Shown here: positions 25,129-33,804 of the stretch, piece by piece
Numbering within the stretch: the first letter of the stretch is position 1
Layout of the letters: every line of letters begins with the position of its first letter
Source: Alphaproteobacteria bacterium
GTDB taxonomy: Bacteria; Pseudomonadota; Alphaproteobacteria; UBA8366; GCA-2717185
Length of the DNA stretch: 64,000 nucleotides
Assembly (NCBI GenBank): GCA_012103325.1
Contig: WLWY01000001.1
Location: 496,001-560,000, forward strand
Reading direction: 5' to 3'
Notes under the pieces: generated by a model
Database searches by the model: none
What the model was told of the DNA's origin: nothing
What the model saw: the letters and a program-made list of their open reading frames with translations, nothing else
Translations under genes and position numbers: made by a program

Positions 25129-26769
25129 ATGACGGAAACCTTAAAACTGGCCGTGGTCACTGACATTCATCACGGGCCCGACCGCTATACGAAGAAAGGT
25201 GCAGCGGCGTTACCGCTGCTGAGAGCGTTCAGCGATCGTGTCGCGGCCGGAGCGTTCGATCTTGTCGTCGATCTCGGAGACCGTATCTCCAATGTCGATC
25301 GCGATACCGACCTGCAGTTCATGGCGGAGGTCGCGTCCGTTTTCGAGGAGATCGGCATCCCCCGCGAACACTTACTGGGCAATCACGACCTGCACTACAT
25401 TTCCGCCGGAGAAAACGAAGCGATTATGGGCCGGTCGCTTGGAAGCCACAGCATCGATCTCAAGGGCCAGCACTTGGTCTTCTGGCAGCACGACCTATCC
25501 GGCTCGTTTTCCGAAGAACCGGTACCATCATCATCGGACCTTGAATGGTTGCGCGCCGATCTGGAAAGCACGAACCTTCCGGCCATCATCTTCACGCATG
25601 TGCCGCTGAACGATGCGGCAATGACCGGCAACTTCTATTTCCAGAACAACGCCGCGTCCGCAACGCTTCGGCAAACGGCCCAGGCGCGTGAGGTTATCGA
25701 AGCGGCCGGCAATGTCGTCCTGTGCGTCGCCGGGCATGTGCATTGGAACGACTGCACCACCATCGACGGCGTCCGCTACCTGACACTGCAATCCCTGACG
25801 GAGAGCTACACGACGCAGAATGAGGCGTCGGCCGCCTGGGCGGAAATCGAAGTCGACGGTCAGGTTCGCTGGCGGGCGCATGGCGGCGACCCGATGGTTT
25901 TCGAGGCGCCGTTGCGCGGCCGAAACATGCGCTGGGTGCCGCCGTTGCCAGCATTTCAGGTCCTTCGGCAGCAGGAACTGGCCGATAGGATCAACGATCC
26001 GGTGCACGGAGTCATTCTCGATATGGACGGTGTTTTGTTTCGCGGCGAGCAATCCATCGAAGGGTCGGCAGAGGCCGTGCGCGATCTGCAAGCGCACGGT
26101 ATCGGCATCGTCTGTCTGACAAACAATGCCCGCCGCACTCCCGAAGACTACGAAAAGAAACTCCGAAAGCTCGGCATCCTCGTTAACGCGACGAATATTC
26201 TCACATCCGGCTTGGCCGTTGCCCGCTTCCTGACAACGCAAGACTCGGCGCCGAAAGTTCATGTCGTGGGCAGTGACGTCCTGCGCCACACGCTTCTGGA
26301 TGCCGGCGCCGTCGAAAGCGAGAACCCAGACTATGTCGTGGCCAGTATCGATCTGGACCTAAAAATCGCGGACCTGACGCCGGCGATCCGTCACCTAAGC
26401 AACGGTGCCAAACTGATCGCGAGCAACGCCGACGCCGTGATCCCGACGCCAAACGGCCCGGAACCGGAAGCCGGGCCGGTCGCCGCCTTCCTTGAAGCTG
26501 CAAGCGGGCAAACCGCGATCATGCTGGGCAAACCGCAATCAGCCATCTTCGAGCTAGCCCTCGAACGGCTTGGACTGGCAAGCGAGGCCGTGGTCATGGT
26601 CGGCGACACACCATCGACGGACATTGCCGGCGCAACCGCATCAGGGCTTCGGTCGATTCTAGTGGCGTCTGGTAACACCGCGTCAGATACAGCAAGTGAG
26701 CATGAGCCGACGGCACGCTTTCCTGATTTGCGCGCCGCCGTCGACTTCCTGGTCAAACAATCGGCCTGA
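25129..26769 (+). CDS. metallophosphoesterase fused to a HAD-IIA (NagD-like) phosphatase
   Basis: 546 aa, two catalytic domains. Residues 5-260 are a calcineurin-like phosphoesterase: metal ligands Asp12 and His14 (TDIHH), Asp51 (GDR), Asn85-His86 (GNHD), His157 (FTHVP), His203 and His205 (GHVH). Residues 294-545 are a HAD phosphatase with nucleophile Asp298 and acid/base Asp300 (LDMDGVL), TNN at 331-333, Lys468 (LGKPQ) and Asp493 (VGDTPSTD). All key residues are present in both halves. A diesterase plus a monoesterase in one chain suggests stepwise release of phosphate from a phosphodiester such as a glycerophosphodiester. The ATG at 25129 is chosen because the metal motif begins nine residues later. 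Divergent from the WYL gene. Confidence 0.93.
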   Translation: MTETLKLAVVTDIHHGPDRYTKKGAAALPLLRAFSDRVAAGAFDLVVDLGDRISNVDRDTDLQFMAEVASVFEEIGIPREHLLGNHDLHYISAGENEAIMGRSLGSHSIDLKGQHLVFWQHDLSGSFSEEPVPSSSDLEWLRADLESTNLPAIIFTHVPLNDAAMTGNFYFQNNAASATLRQTAQAREVIEAAGNVVLCVAGHVHWNDCTTIDGVRYLTLQSLTESYTTQNEASAAWAEIEVDGQVRWRAHGGDPMVFEAPLRGRNMRWVPPLPAFQVLRQQELADRINDPVHGVILDMDGVLFRGEQSIEGSAEAVRDLQAHGIGIVCLTNNARRTPEDYEKKLRKLGILVNATNILTSGLAVARFLTTQDSAPKVHVVGSDVLRHTLLDAGAVESENPDYVVASIDLDLKIADLTPAIRHLSNGAKLIASNADAVIPTPNGPEPEAGPVAAFLEAASGQTAIMLGKPQSAIFELALERLGLASEAVVMVGDTPSTDIAGATASGLRSILVASGNTASDTASEHEPTARFPDLRAAVDFLVKQSA

Positions 26770-26775
26770 CGGGCG

Positions 26776-27879
26776 TTACTCCGCCGCCATCGCCAAAGGC
26801 GTTGGCATCGGAACATCGTTGATTTCCGCCAGCGGTTTCCCGAAATGCTTCTCGATCGCCGGAACCACCTTCGTGGCGAACTGTTCCATCGAATTCATTA
26901 CGGCGCTGTGCGGCACGTCGCCAACGGCGAAATAGATATTCATGTGCCGGGGCCGGTACAGCTCAATTTCCTGACAAATCCGTTCCGCCACGTCATCCGC
27001 ATTGCCGACGAGAAGGTTCTTCGTAATCTGTTCGAACGATTCTTCATTTTCGCCTGGTACTTCGTCGACCATGTAATCATCGACCAACGTCTCTTTCCTG
27101 CTTCGCAGAGAGTTGGCGAGACGTTTCTGGAACCGCGCGCCATCGACATAGCGGTCGATGACCGATTGGTCGTCGCTAATGCAAGCGAAGCGCAACACGC
27201 CGAGCGGTATCGTCGCTGGGTCCTTGCCTTCGTCGATATAGCATTGCTCGACGTGGTCGCGCTGCAGCTTGAGCGCCTCCGGGCCACCGATCCCACCGGA
27301 AATGAACGGGATGTAGCCATCACGCGCGCAACGCCGCTGGCTGTTCGGATCTTTGCCCGCGACCCAGATCGGCGGGCGAGGCGATTGGACCGGGCGCATA
27401 TTGATCGCCGTCTTCGGCTGCTTATAGAATTCGCCGTCGTAACTGAAATTCGGCTCGCGCAAACCCATCTCAATCATGTCCAGCATTTCGTTGAACATGA
27501 CTTTGTTCTGCGTCAAGTCGGCGCCCAACCGCTCGAACTCGTAGTTCTGATAGCCGCTGCCGACACCGACATCGAGCCGGCCGCCGGACATCGCATCGAC
27601 CAGCGCAATTTCGCCTATAACGCGGGCCGGCGCATGGAGCGGCAGAATCAGCACGGCGCAGCCGACGCGGATCTTCTTTGTCGTTGCCGCTACCTGATTG
27701 CAAAGGAGCAGTGGAGACGGACACAAGCTGTAGTTGGAGAAATGGTGCTCTGCGAACCAGGCCCGGCTGAACCCAAGTTCCTCGGCCAGCTGGGTGTGTT
27801 CCAGGGCCTCAGCGAGGATTTGATGCGGTGACCGGGAGTGGTCCCGGTGTTGCAGCAGGTTAAAGGCGCCAAAATCCAT
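26776..27879 (-). CDS. luciferase-like (LLM class) flavin-dependent monooxygenase
   Basis: 367 aa TIM-barrel of the bacterial luciferase family: MDFGAFNLLQHRD at the start, HTQLAEELGFSRAWFAEHHF near residue 30, and SGGRLDVGVGSGYQNYEFERLG near 100, which contacts reduced FMN. It uses FMNH2 from a separate reductase to oxygenate a substrate; no reductase is encoded nearby. Its stop faces the phosphoesterase gene with six bases between. It lies 26 bases downstream of an acyl-CoA dehydrogenase gene in the same direction, so it probably belongs to that acyl-CoA operon. Confidence 0.92.
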   Translation of the reverse strand: MDFGAFNLLQHRDHSRSPHQILAEALEHTQLAEELGFSRAWFAEHHFSNYSLCPSPLLLCNQVAATTKKIRVGCAVLILPLHAPARVIGEIALVDAMSGGRLDVGVGSGYQNYEFERLGADLTQNKVMFNEMLDMIEMGLREPNFSYDGEFYKQPKTAINMRPVQSPRPPIWVAGKDPNSQRRCARDGYIPFISGGIGGPEALKLQRDHVEQCYIDEGKDPATIPLGVLRFACISDDQSVIDRYVDGARFQKRLANSLRSRKETLVDDYMVDEVPGENEESFEQITKNLLVGNADDVAERICQEIELYRPRHMNIYFAVGDVPHSAVMNSMEQFATKVVPAIEKHFGKPLAEINDVPMPTPLAMAAE

Positions 27880-27905
27880 ATCAACTCTCCAGGTGAATTA
27901 TCCGA

Positions 27906-29063
27906 TCAATAGGACCGCGGTAGGCCCAGCACGCGTTCCGAAATATAGTTCAGGATCATCTCGCGGCTGACCGGCGCAATGCGCGCGATCATCATTTCGC
28001 GCAGATAACGTTCTACATGAAATTCCTTGGCATAGCCCATGCCGCCATGCGTCATGATCGCGCGTTCGCAGGCGGTGAACCCCGCTTCGCCCGCGAGGTA
28101 CTTGGCGGCATTCGACTCCGCACCGCATTCCTCACCCTTGTCGTACAATTCGGCGGCCCGGTAGGCCATGAGATTGGCCGCCTCGAGCTCCGCCCAACTG
28201 CGCGCCAGCGGGTGCTGGATCGCCTGATTTTGTCCGATGGCGCGGCCGAAAACTTCGCGCTCACCGGCATACTGCACAGCCTTGCGGAGCGCAGCGCGAC
28301 CCAACCCGACCGCTTCGGTGGCAACCATGATCCGCTCCGGGTTCAAGCCATGGATCAGGTAGTAGAACCCCTTGCCTTCCTCGCCGATCAGATCGTCTTG
28401 CGGAATCGGCAACCCATCGATGAAGACAGCGTTCGAGTCGACCGCCTTGCGGCCCATCTTCTCGATCTCGCGGACCTCGATATAGTCCCGATCGAAGTCG
28501 GTGTAGAACAGGCTCAGCCCTTCCGCCCGCTTTCCGCTCTCGTCCCTCGGTGCCGTCCGCGCCAGCAGCAGGATCTTGTTGGCCGTCTGCCCCGTCGACG
28601 TCCACATCTTGCGGCCATGCACGACATAGCCGTTGTTGGTCTTTTCAGCCTTGGTCTGGAGGTTGGTGGTGTCGAGCCCGGCATTGGGCTCCGTCACCCC
28701 AAAGCAGGCCCGCTCCTCGCCGCGGATCAGCGGCGGCAGCATTCTTTGCTTCTGTTCGTCGGTGCCGAAAACCACGACCGGATTCAGTCCGAAAATGTTC
28801 AGATGGATCGCCGACGCGCCGCTGAATCCGGCGCCAGACTCGGAAATCGTCTGCATCATGAGCGACGCTTCGGTGATGCCGAGATTGGAGCCGCCATATT
28901 CTTCCGGCATCGCGATACCGAGCCAGCCGCCATCGGCAAACTCCTTAAGGAAATCCTCGGGGAATTTTCCGGTTCGGTCTGTTTCCAGCCAATAATCGTC
29001 GCCGTAATTGCTGCAAATCTTGGCAATCGCATCCTGAATGGCGATTTGGTCTTCGGTAAACAT
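27906..29063 (-). CDS. acyl-CoA dehydrogenase with atypical C-terminal active-site segment
   Basis: 385 aa, full-length acyl-CoA dehydrogenase. FAD-binding and substrate segments: ACFGVTEPNAGLDTT near residue 128, KMWTSTG near 156, REVFGRAIGQNQAIQHPLA near 280, and THGGMGYAKEFHVERYLR near 350. In most members the catalytic Glu follows in an EGT(N/A)QIQ motif; here the aligned stretch reads ARIAPVSREM, so that Glu is absent. The base may lie elsewhere, as in isovaleryl-CoA dehydrogenase, or the enzyme may do another reaction. Lies 16 bases downstream of a family III CoA-transferase gene. Confidence 0.9.
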   Translation of the reverse strand: MFTEDQIAIQDAIAKICSNYGDDYWLETDRTGKFPEDFLKEFADGGWLGIAMPEEYGGSNLGITEASLMMQTISESGAGFSGASAIHLNIFGLNPVVVFGTDEQKQRMLPPLIRGEERACFGVTEPNAGLDTTNLQTKAEKTNNGYVVHGRKMWTSTGQTANKILLLARTAPRDESGKRAEGLSLFYTDFDRDYIEVREIEKMGRKAVDSNAVFIDGLPIPQDDLIGEEGKGFYYLIHGLNPERIMVATEAVGLGRAALRKAVQYAGEREVFGRAIGQNQAIQHPLARSWAELEAANLMAYRAAELYDKGEECGAESNAAKYLAGEAGFTACERAIMTHGGMGYAKEFHVERYLREMMIARIAPVSREMILNYISERVLGLPRSY

Positions 29064-29079
29064 CTATTCCGTCGTCCCT

Positions 29080-30225
29080 CTAATTATGCGGGGTTTTCAT
29101 GAAATCGAACACCTGCTGACGATGTTCGTCGAGCCGCGGTGCGTGATTGTCGGACGCAGGCCGCACACCATCGAGGCGCAGGGGTAGCCCGACGAATTGC
29201 TGGTTCGCGTCCTCACCGGGGCGAAGCAAATTCAGTGCCGCCGTCTGCGGGTGAGCAACAACTTCCTCCACCGTCTGCACCGGCGCATTGGGGATGCCCG
29301 CCGCGTTCAGCCGTTCGGACCACGACGCCCGTGTGTCCGTCGCAATGATCTCACCAACAATCTGGCTCAATGCCGGCTCGTTCGCCAGCCGGTCGGTGCT
29401 TTTTGCAAACCGCGGATCGTCAGCCAACTCCGAACAGTTCAACGCGTCGCAAAAGCGGCGGAACTGCCCGTCCGTGCCGACGACGATCACCTGGATCCCG
29501 TCGGACGCCTGATAGCCTCTGTTGGGCGCGACGATTGGGCCCTGCAGGCCGCTGCGCTTCGGCGCCTTGCCGGACACCGCCAGCTCCGCCACTGGCAAGG
29601 TGATCCAGCCGACGCTGGTCTCGAACAGCGACGTATCAACGACCCCGCCCTGCCCCGTGACCTGACGGCGATACAGCGCGCTGATGATGCCAATGGTGGA
29701 CCACATGCCAGTGTCGAGATCGATCAGCGACACGCCGACGCGCGACGGCGGCCGGTCCGCCTCGCCCGTCAGGTCCGTGATCCCGCTGAACGCCTGCATC
29801 AACGGGTCGTAGCCGGGCAGGTCGCCCAGCGGCCCGTCTCCGAACGCACCGGCATTGCAATAGATCAGGCGCGGGTTGTCTTTGCGCAGCGTTGCCGCAT
29901 CGATCGCAAACCGTTCGACGGCGCCGGGGCGCAGATTTTGTAGAACGACATCCGCCTTTTCGGCGATTAGCGCTTTTAGCCGCGCTAATTCTCCATCGTC
30001 GGTCATATCGATCGTTACAGAGTGCTTGCCCATATTGACGGACTGATAGCTCGCTGAGTTCCCGTCCGGCATCGTCGGATACCACCGCCGCGCGGGATCG
30101 CCACCATCGGGATTTTCGACCTTGATCACCTGAGCGCCCAGCTCGGTCAAGATCTTGCCCGCGAACGGCGCGGCGACACTCGTGCCAAGCTCGACAACCG
30201 TGACCCCTTCAAACGGCAATGTCAT
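29080..30225 (-). CDS. CaiB/BaiF (family III) CoA transferase
   Basis: 381 aa. N-terminal MTLPFEGVTVVELGTSVAAPFAGKILTELGA matches the family; DLTGEADRPPSRVGVSLIDLDTGMWSTIGIISAL contains the Asp that forms the acyl-aspartyl intermediate, and GYQASDGIQVIVVGT starts the second half. It moves CoA between acids without ATP. I use the ATG at 30225, preceded by GGAG at good spacing; an in-frame ATG at 30261 would add 12 residues of no clear homology. It heads a three-gene run with the acyl-CoA dehydrogenase and luciferase-like genes. A MarR-like palindrome lies upstream at 30344. Confidence 0.91.
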   Translation of the reverse strand: MTLPFEGVTVVELGTSVAAPFAGKILTELGAQVIKVENPDGGDPARRWYPTMPDGNSASYQSVNMGKHSVTIDMTDDGELARLKALIAEKADVVLQNLRPGAVERFAIDAATLRKDNPRLIYCNAGAFGDGPLGDLPGYDPLMQAFSGITDLTGEADRPPSRVGVSLIDLDTGMWSTIGIISALYRRQVTGQGGVVDTSLFETSVGWITLPVAELAVSGKAPKRSGLQGPIVAPNRGYQASDGIQVIVVGTDGQFRRFCDALNCSELADDPRFAKSTDRLANEPALSQIVGEIIATDTRASWSERLNAAGIPNAPVQTVEEVVAHPQTAALNLLRPGEDANQQFVGLPLRLDGVRPASDNHAPRLDEHRQQVFDFMKTPHN

Positions 30226-30343
30226 TCCGTGCTCCAACATCGTTGCTCGCGCGTCGCCCATACAACAGCCAGCAGCGCGCCATTATTAGACCCGATAAAT
30301 TTCGAAGTAGCGAGATTTGAGCGGTTGCTTTTTATGATAGGAG

Positions 30344-30355
30344 GCTAATAATTAG
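30344..30355. promoter_or_regulatory. second copy of the MarR-site motif
   Basis: GCTAATAATTAG is identical to 12 bases of the palindrome upstream of marR (10987-10998), and its central 11 bases CTAAT-A-ATTAG are a perfect inverted repeat. It lies between the divergent CoA-transferase and Nudix genes. A further ATTATTAG half-match lies about 60 bases away, near 30285. Confidence 0.6.
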
Positions 30356-30447
30356 GGGGCAAACAAAAATTCCCGCCCGCTTCGCCGGGCCATTGCTTTG
30401 TTATGGTGTGTTTCGCACGGGAAGTTGGCCTCCATCAATCTCCCCGG

Positions 30448-31287
30448 ATGCGACGAATGACGAATAAGCAATCCTCGAAGAACGACCAGCCCGTCACCCC
30501 GGTCGATGCCGCCACTGTCCTGCTGATCCGCGACTCGGCGGACGGTATCGAGGTGTTCATGGTCGTACGTCACCGCAATATCGAATTCGCCGGTGGGGCT
30601 TTGGTCTTTCCGGGGGGACGGGTAGACCCGGAGGATGGCGATCAGAGTCTCGAAGGGCGCAGGGGGATGAAAGGCACCTTGCCGGCTCGCCTGATGGCGC
30701 TGCGCGTTGCCGCGATCCGGGAAACCTTCGAGGAAGCCAGCGTAATGTTGGCGCGAGAGCGCGGCAGCGCCGCGCTGATCGGTCCCGACCGCCAAGACCG
30801 AATCGTCGAACAGTACCGGGATCCGCTCTACGCGGGCGACGTCACCATGGCCGATATCGTCGCTGCTGAAGATCTGGAACTGGCCTGCGACCTACTGGTG
30901 CCTTTTTCGCACTGGATCACACCGGTCACGCAGCCCAAGCGGTTCGACACACATTTCTTCCTGGCACCTGTGCCGGCAGAGATGACGGCATTGCATGACG
31001 GCACGGAATCGGTCGAATCGATCTGGATTCGGCCCGCCGACGGCATTGCCGATGCGGAAGCAGGACAACGCTCGGTCATGTTCCCAACACGCATGAATCT
31101 CAACGTGCTGGGCCGTTCGAGCACGACCGCCGAAGCCCTTCGAGCCGCAAGTGAAACGCCGGTTGTCACGGTTACGCCCCAAGTCGAGAAAGTCGAGGGC
31201 GGCCGCGTCATGCATATTCCGGCGGAAGCCGGTTACGGCGTCTCCGAGGTATTCGTGGATTATGCCGGCGCCATGCCCTCGCGATAG
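30448..31287 (+). CDS. Nudix hydrolase, NUDT19/RP2p-like (probable acyl-CoA diphosphatase)
   Basis: 279 aa from ATG at 30448; ATG 30457 is an equal alternative because neither has a clear ribosome site. After VDAATVLLIRDS the Nudix box begins at FPGGRVDPED and ends at AAIRETFEEAS, with roughly 25 residues between its halves instead of the usual few. A long insertion in the Nudix box is typical of the NUDT19 (RP2p) group, which hydrolyses CoA and acyl-CoA to phosphopantetheine species and 3',5'-ADP. The catalytic RExxEE residues are intact. Divergent from a CoA transferase; it could recycle or limit CoA thioesters. Confidence 0.85.
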   Translation: MRRMTNKQSSKNDQPVTPVDAATVLLIRDSADGIEVFMVVRHRNIEFAGGALVFPGGRVDPEDGDQSLEGRRGMKGTLPARLMALRVAAIRETFEEASVMLARERGSAALIGPDRQDRIVEQYRDPLYAGDVTMADIVAAEDLELACDLLVPFSHWITPVTQPKRFDTHFFLAPVPAEMTALHDGTESVESIWIRPADGIADAEAGQRSVMFPTRMNLNVLGRSSTTAEALRAASETPVVTVTPQVEKVEGGRVMHIPAEAGYGVSEVFVDYAGAMPSR

Positions 31288-31462
31288 ATGCCGGACACCG
31301 TCAAATATTTCCACCAAAACAGCGCCTTTGCCAGCGGCGAGACGGTTGCCCACTTGAATTACTTGCGCCGGCGTGGCTCGATAACACGAACGGATGGTGA
31401 CGGCGGCGTTTTCCGGTACAGCCGCACCTGAGAGATAACGGATAGCGAGAGGGAGTCCCTTC

Positions 31463-32632
31463 ATGAGCGATACAAACAAACCGAGCGGACCGCTGACCGG
31501 CGTGAAGGTCGTCGAACTGGCCGGCATCGGACCCGCACCGCTGTGCTGCGCGCTGCTGTCCGACATGGGCGCCGACATTCTGAGGATCGACCGCAACACC
31601 GATCCGGGACTGGGCATCGGCGGGCCGGCTAAGGCCGAGGTTACCCGGCGCGGCCGCAAATCCGTGTCGGTCGATTTGAAACATCCGGAAGGCATCGCGA
31701 CCGTGAAGCGCCTGATCGAGCAGGCTGACGCGCTGATCGACCCGTTCCGGCCCGGCGTCACCGAGAAGCTCGGTCTCGGCCCGGAAGATTGCGCCGCCAT
31801 CAACAAGAAGCTCGTCTATGCGCGGATGACCGGCTGGGGACAAAGCGGCTCGCTGTCCCAGGCGGCTGGGCACGACCTCAACTATCTGGCGCTGACCGGC
31901 GTACTGAACGCCATCGGTACGAAGGAAACGCCGGTGCCGCCCTTGAACGTCGTCGCCGACATGGGCGGCGGCGCCATGTTCCTCGCGGTTGGCATTCTGG
32001 CGGGCGTGCTGAACGCCCGGGCGACCGGCGAAGGGCAAGTCGTGGATGCAGCGATGACGGAAGGCTCCGCCTTCCTCGGCATGGGGATGTTCGGCATGGT
32101 GGCCGCCGACACCTGGGTCGATGAGAGGGTGTCGAACTTCCTCGACGGCGGTGCGCACTTCTACCGCTGCTACAAAACGAAGGACGATTTGTTCGTTTCG
32201 ATCGCCTCCATCGAGGCGAAGTTCTACGCGATCCTGCTAGACAAGCTCGGGCTCGATCCGAGCGAGGTTCCGCCGCAAATGGACCGGGACACTTGGTCGG
32301 ACATGGCCAAGAAATTCGAGGATTTGTTCGCGCAGAAAACCCGCGACGAGTGGTGCGAGGTCATGGAAGGCACGGATATTTGCTTCGCACCGGTGCTGAG
32401 CTTCGCGGAGGCGCCAAGCCATCCGCACAACAAAGGGCGCGACAGTTTTGTCGATGTCGATGGCGTGCTGCAGCCAGGACCCGCACCGCGCTTCAGCCGC
32501 ACACCGTCCCGGGTGCAATGTGCGCCACCAACGATCGGTGCCAATACCAAGGAAGGCCTCGCCGGCTGGGGTTTCAGCGAGGATGACGTCGAAACATTGC
32601 AGGCAACGGGCGCTATCGGCTGGCGCGGCTAG
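31463..32632 (+). CDS. family III CoA transferase/racemase, alpha-methylacyl-CoA racemase-like
   Basis: 389 aa. Begins with GVKVVELAGIGPAPLCCALLSD, the form seen in alpha-methylacyl-CoA racemases (AMACR/MCR). The signature AGHDLNYLAL carries the catalytic His, and ADMGGGAMF the catalytic Asp. AMACR interconverts 2R- and 2S-methylacyl-CoA so that branched chains can enter beta-oxidation, which fits the neighbouring acyl-CoA dehydrogenase and PhyH genes. GAGGGAG precedes the ATG. The 175 bases upstream (31288-31462) hold no gene and presumably the promoter. A true CoA transferase cannot be excluded. Confidence 0.88.
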   Translation: MSDTNKPSGPLTGVKVVELAGIGPAPLCCALLSDMGADILRIDRNTDPGLGIGGPAKAEVTRRGRKSVSVDLKHPEGIATVKRLIEQADALIDPFRPGVTEKLGLGPEDCAAINKKLVYARMTGWGQSGSLSQAAGHDLNYLALTGVLNAIGTKETPVPPLNVVADMGGGAMFLAVGILAGVLNARATGEGQVVDAAMTEGSAFLGMGMFGMVAADTWVDERVSNFLDGGAHFYRCYKTKDDLFVSIASIEAKFYAILLDKLGLDPSEVPPQMDRDTWSDMAKKFEDLFAQKTRDEWCEVMEGTDICFAPVLSFAEAPSHPHNKGRDSFVDVDGVLQPGPAPRFSRTPSRVQCAPPTIGANTKEGLAGWGFSEDDVETLQATGAIGWRG

Positions 32633-32639
32633 GCCCTTC

Positions 32640-33800
32640 ATGGCGGACGCCGTTCAGTACGCGCTGAGCGAAGAACAGCGCCTTTTGCAGGACACCATCC
32701 GGGCCTTCGCCCGCGATAAGGTGGCACCCCGCGCGGCGGATATCGATGCCAAGGCGGAATATCCGCAGGACATGTTCGAGGCGCTGAAGGAACTCGGCAT
32801 GTTCGCCCTGCCCTTCCCCGAGCGCTATGGCGGCGCCAACAGCATGCTGTCCGCCTGCATCGCAATCGAGGAGCTCGGGCGGATATGCTACAACACCGCC
32901 TATCTGCTGATCGTGCAATGGACGCCGTTCTGCGCGATCCTCTATGGCGGGACCGAGGAGCAGAAAGACCGCTTCCTGCCGGGGCTCGGGTCAGGTGCCC
33001 TGCGGGCCGCGATTTCCGTTACCGAACCGTCCGCTGGATCCGACGTCGCCGGCATCAAGACCCGCGCCGAGCCGCGGCCGGGCGGCTATGCCCTCACCGG
33101 CTCGAAGATCTTTTGCACCAATTCCGCTATCGCAGATTTCGTCATCGTCGCAGCCAAGACGGACCCGGATAAACGGCATGGCGGCGTCTGCCTGTTCCTC
33201 GTGGAGAAAGCCACAAAAGGCTTCGAAGTCGGCCGCAGTGAAAGCAAGCTTGGCTCACGCGGCGTGCCGTCGTCCGCCCTACATCTCGACAATGTCTTCG
33301 TGCCAGAGGAAAACCGGCTGGGCAGCGAGGAAGGCGGCTTCAAGCTGGTCATGGAGGCCTTTAACAAGGCCCGGCCGTCGATCGGCGCGCGCGGCGTCGG
33401 GCTGGCGCAGGGCGCCATCGATCACGCCGTCGCTTATGTCCGGGAGCGCGAAGCATTCGGCCAGCCGGTGTCCGATTTCCAGGGCGTACAGTGGATGCTG
33501 GCGGATATGGCTACGCAGACCGAAGCGGCCCGTCAACTGGTCTACAAGGCCGCCGCGATGGTCGACGCGGGGGAGACCGGCTTCGCTTTGGCGCCTATCG
33601 CCTCAATGGCCAAATGCTTCGCCACCGACGTCGCGATGAAGGTCGCCACCGACGCAGTGCAGCTCTTCGGTTCCGCCGGGATCTCGACCGACAATCCTAT
33701 CGAGCGCTATTTTCGCGACGCGAAGGTGCTGCAGATCGTCGAAGGCACCAACCAGATCCAGCGCAACATCATCGGCAAGCACGTCGTCCGCACGATGTGA
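32640..33800 (+). CDS. acyl-CoA dehydrogenase
   Basis: 386 aa from the ATG at 32640 (MADAVQYALSEEQRLLQ), 7 bases after the racemase-like stop. FAD/substrate motifs ISVTEPSAGSDVAGI near residue 123 and KIFCTNS near 156; SIGARGVGLAQGA; and a canonical YFRDAKVLQIVEGTNQIQR ending whose Glu is the catalytic base. It introduces the alpha,beta double bond in an acyl-CoA and passes electrons to ETF. Linked by position to the AMACR-like gene, so a 2-methyl-branched or alicyclic acyl-CoA is a sensible substrate. Confidence 0.94.
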   Translation: MADAVQYALSEEQRLLQDTIRAFARDKVAPRAADIDAKAEYPQDMFEALKELGMFALPFPERYGGANSMLSACIAIEELGRICYNTAYLLIVQWTPFCAILYGGTEEQKDRFLPGLGSGALRAAISVTEPSAGSDVAGIKTRAEPRPGGYALTGSKIFCTNSAIADFVIVAAKTDPDKRHGGVCLFLVEKATKGFEVGRSESKLGSRGVPSSALHLDNVFVPEENRLGSEEGGFKLVMEAFNKARPSIGARGVGLAQGAIDHAVAYVREREAFGQPVSDFQGVQWMLADMATQTEAARQLVYKAAAMVDAGETGFALAPIASMAKCFATDVAMKVATDAVQLFGSAGISTDNPIERYFRDAKVLQIVEGTNQIQRNIIGKHVVRTM

Positions 33801-33804
33801 TCTC

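Noticed and set aside
29080..29087. Third MarR-type site (CTAATTAT)
   Set aside because: Only 8 of 11 bases match and it overlaps the 3' end of the CoA-transferase gene.
28017..29102. 361-codon plus-strand frame
   Set aside because: Antisense to the acyl-CoA dehydrogenase; composition is that of a GC-rich shadow frame.
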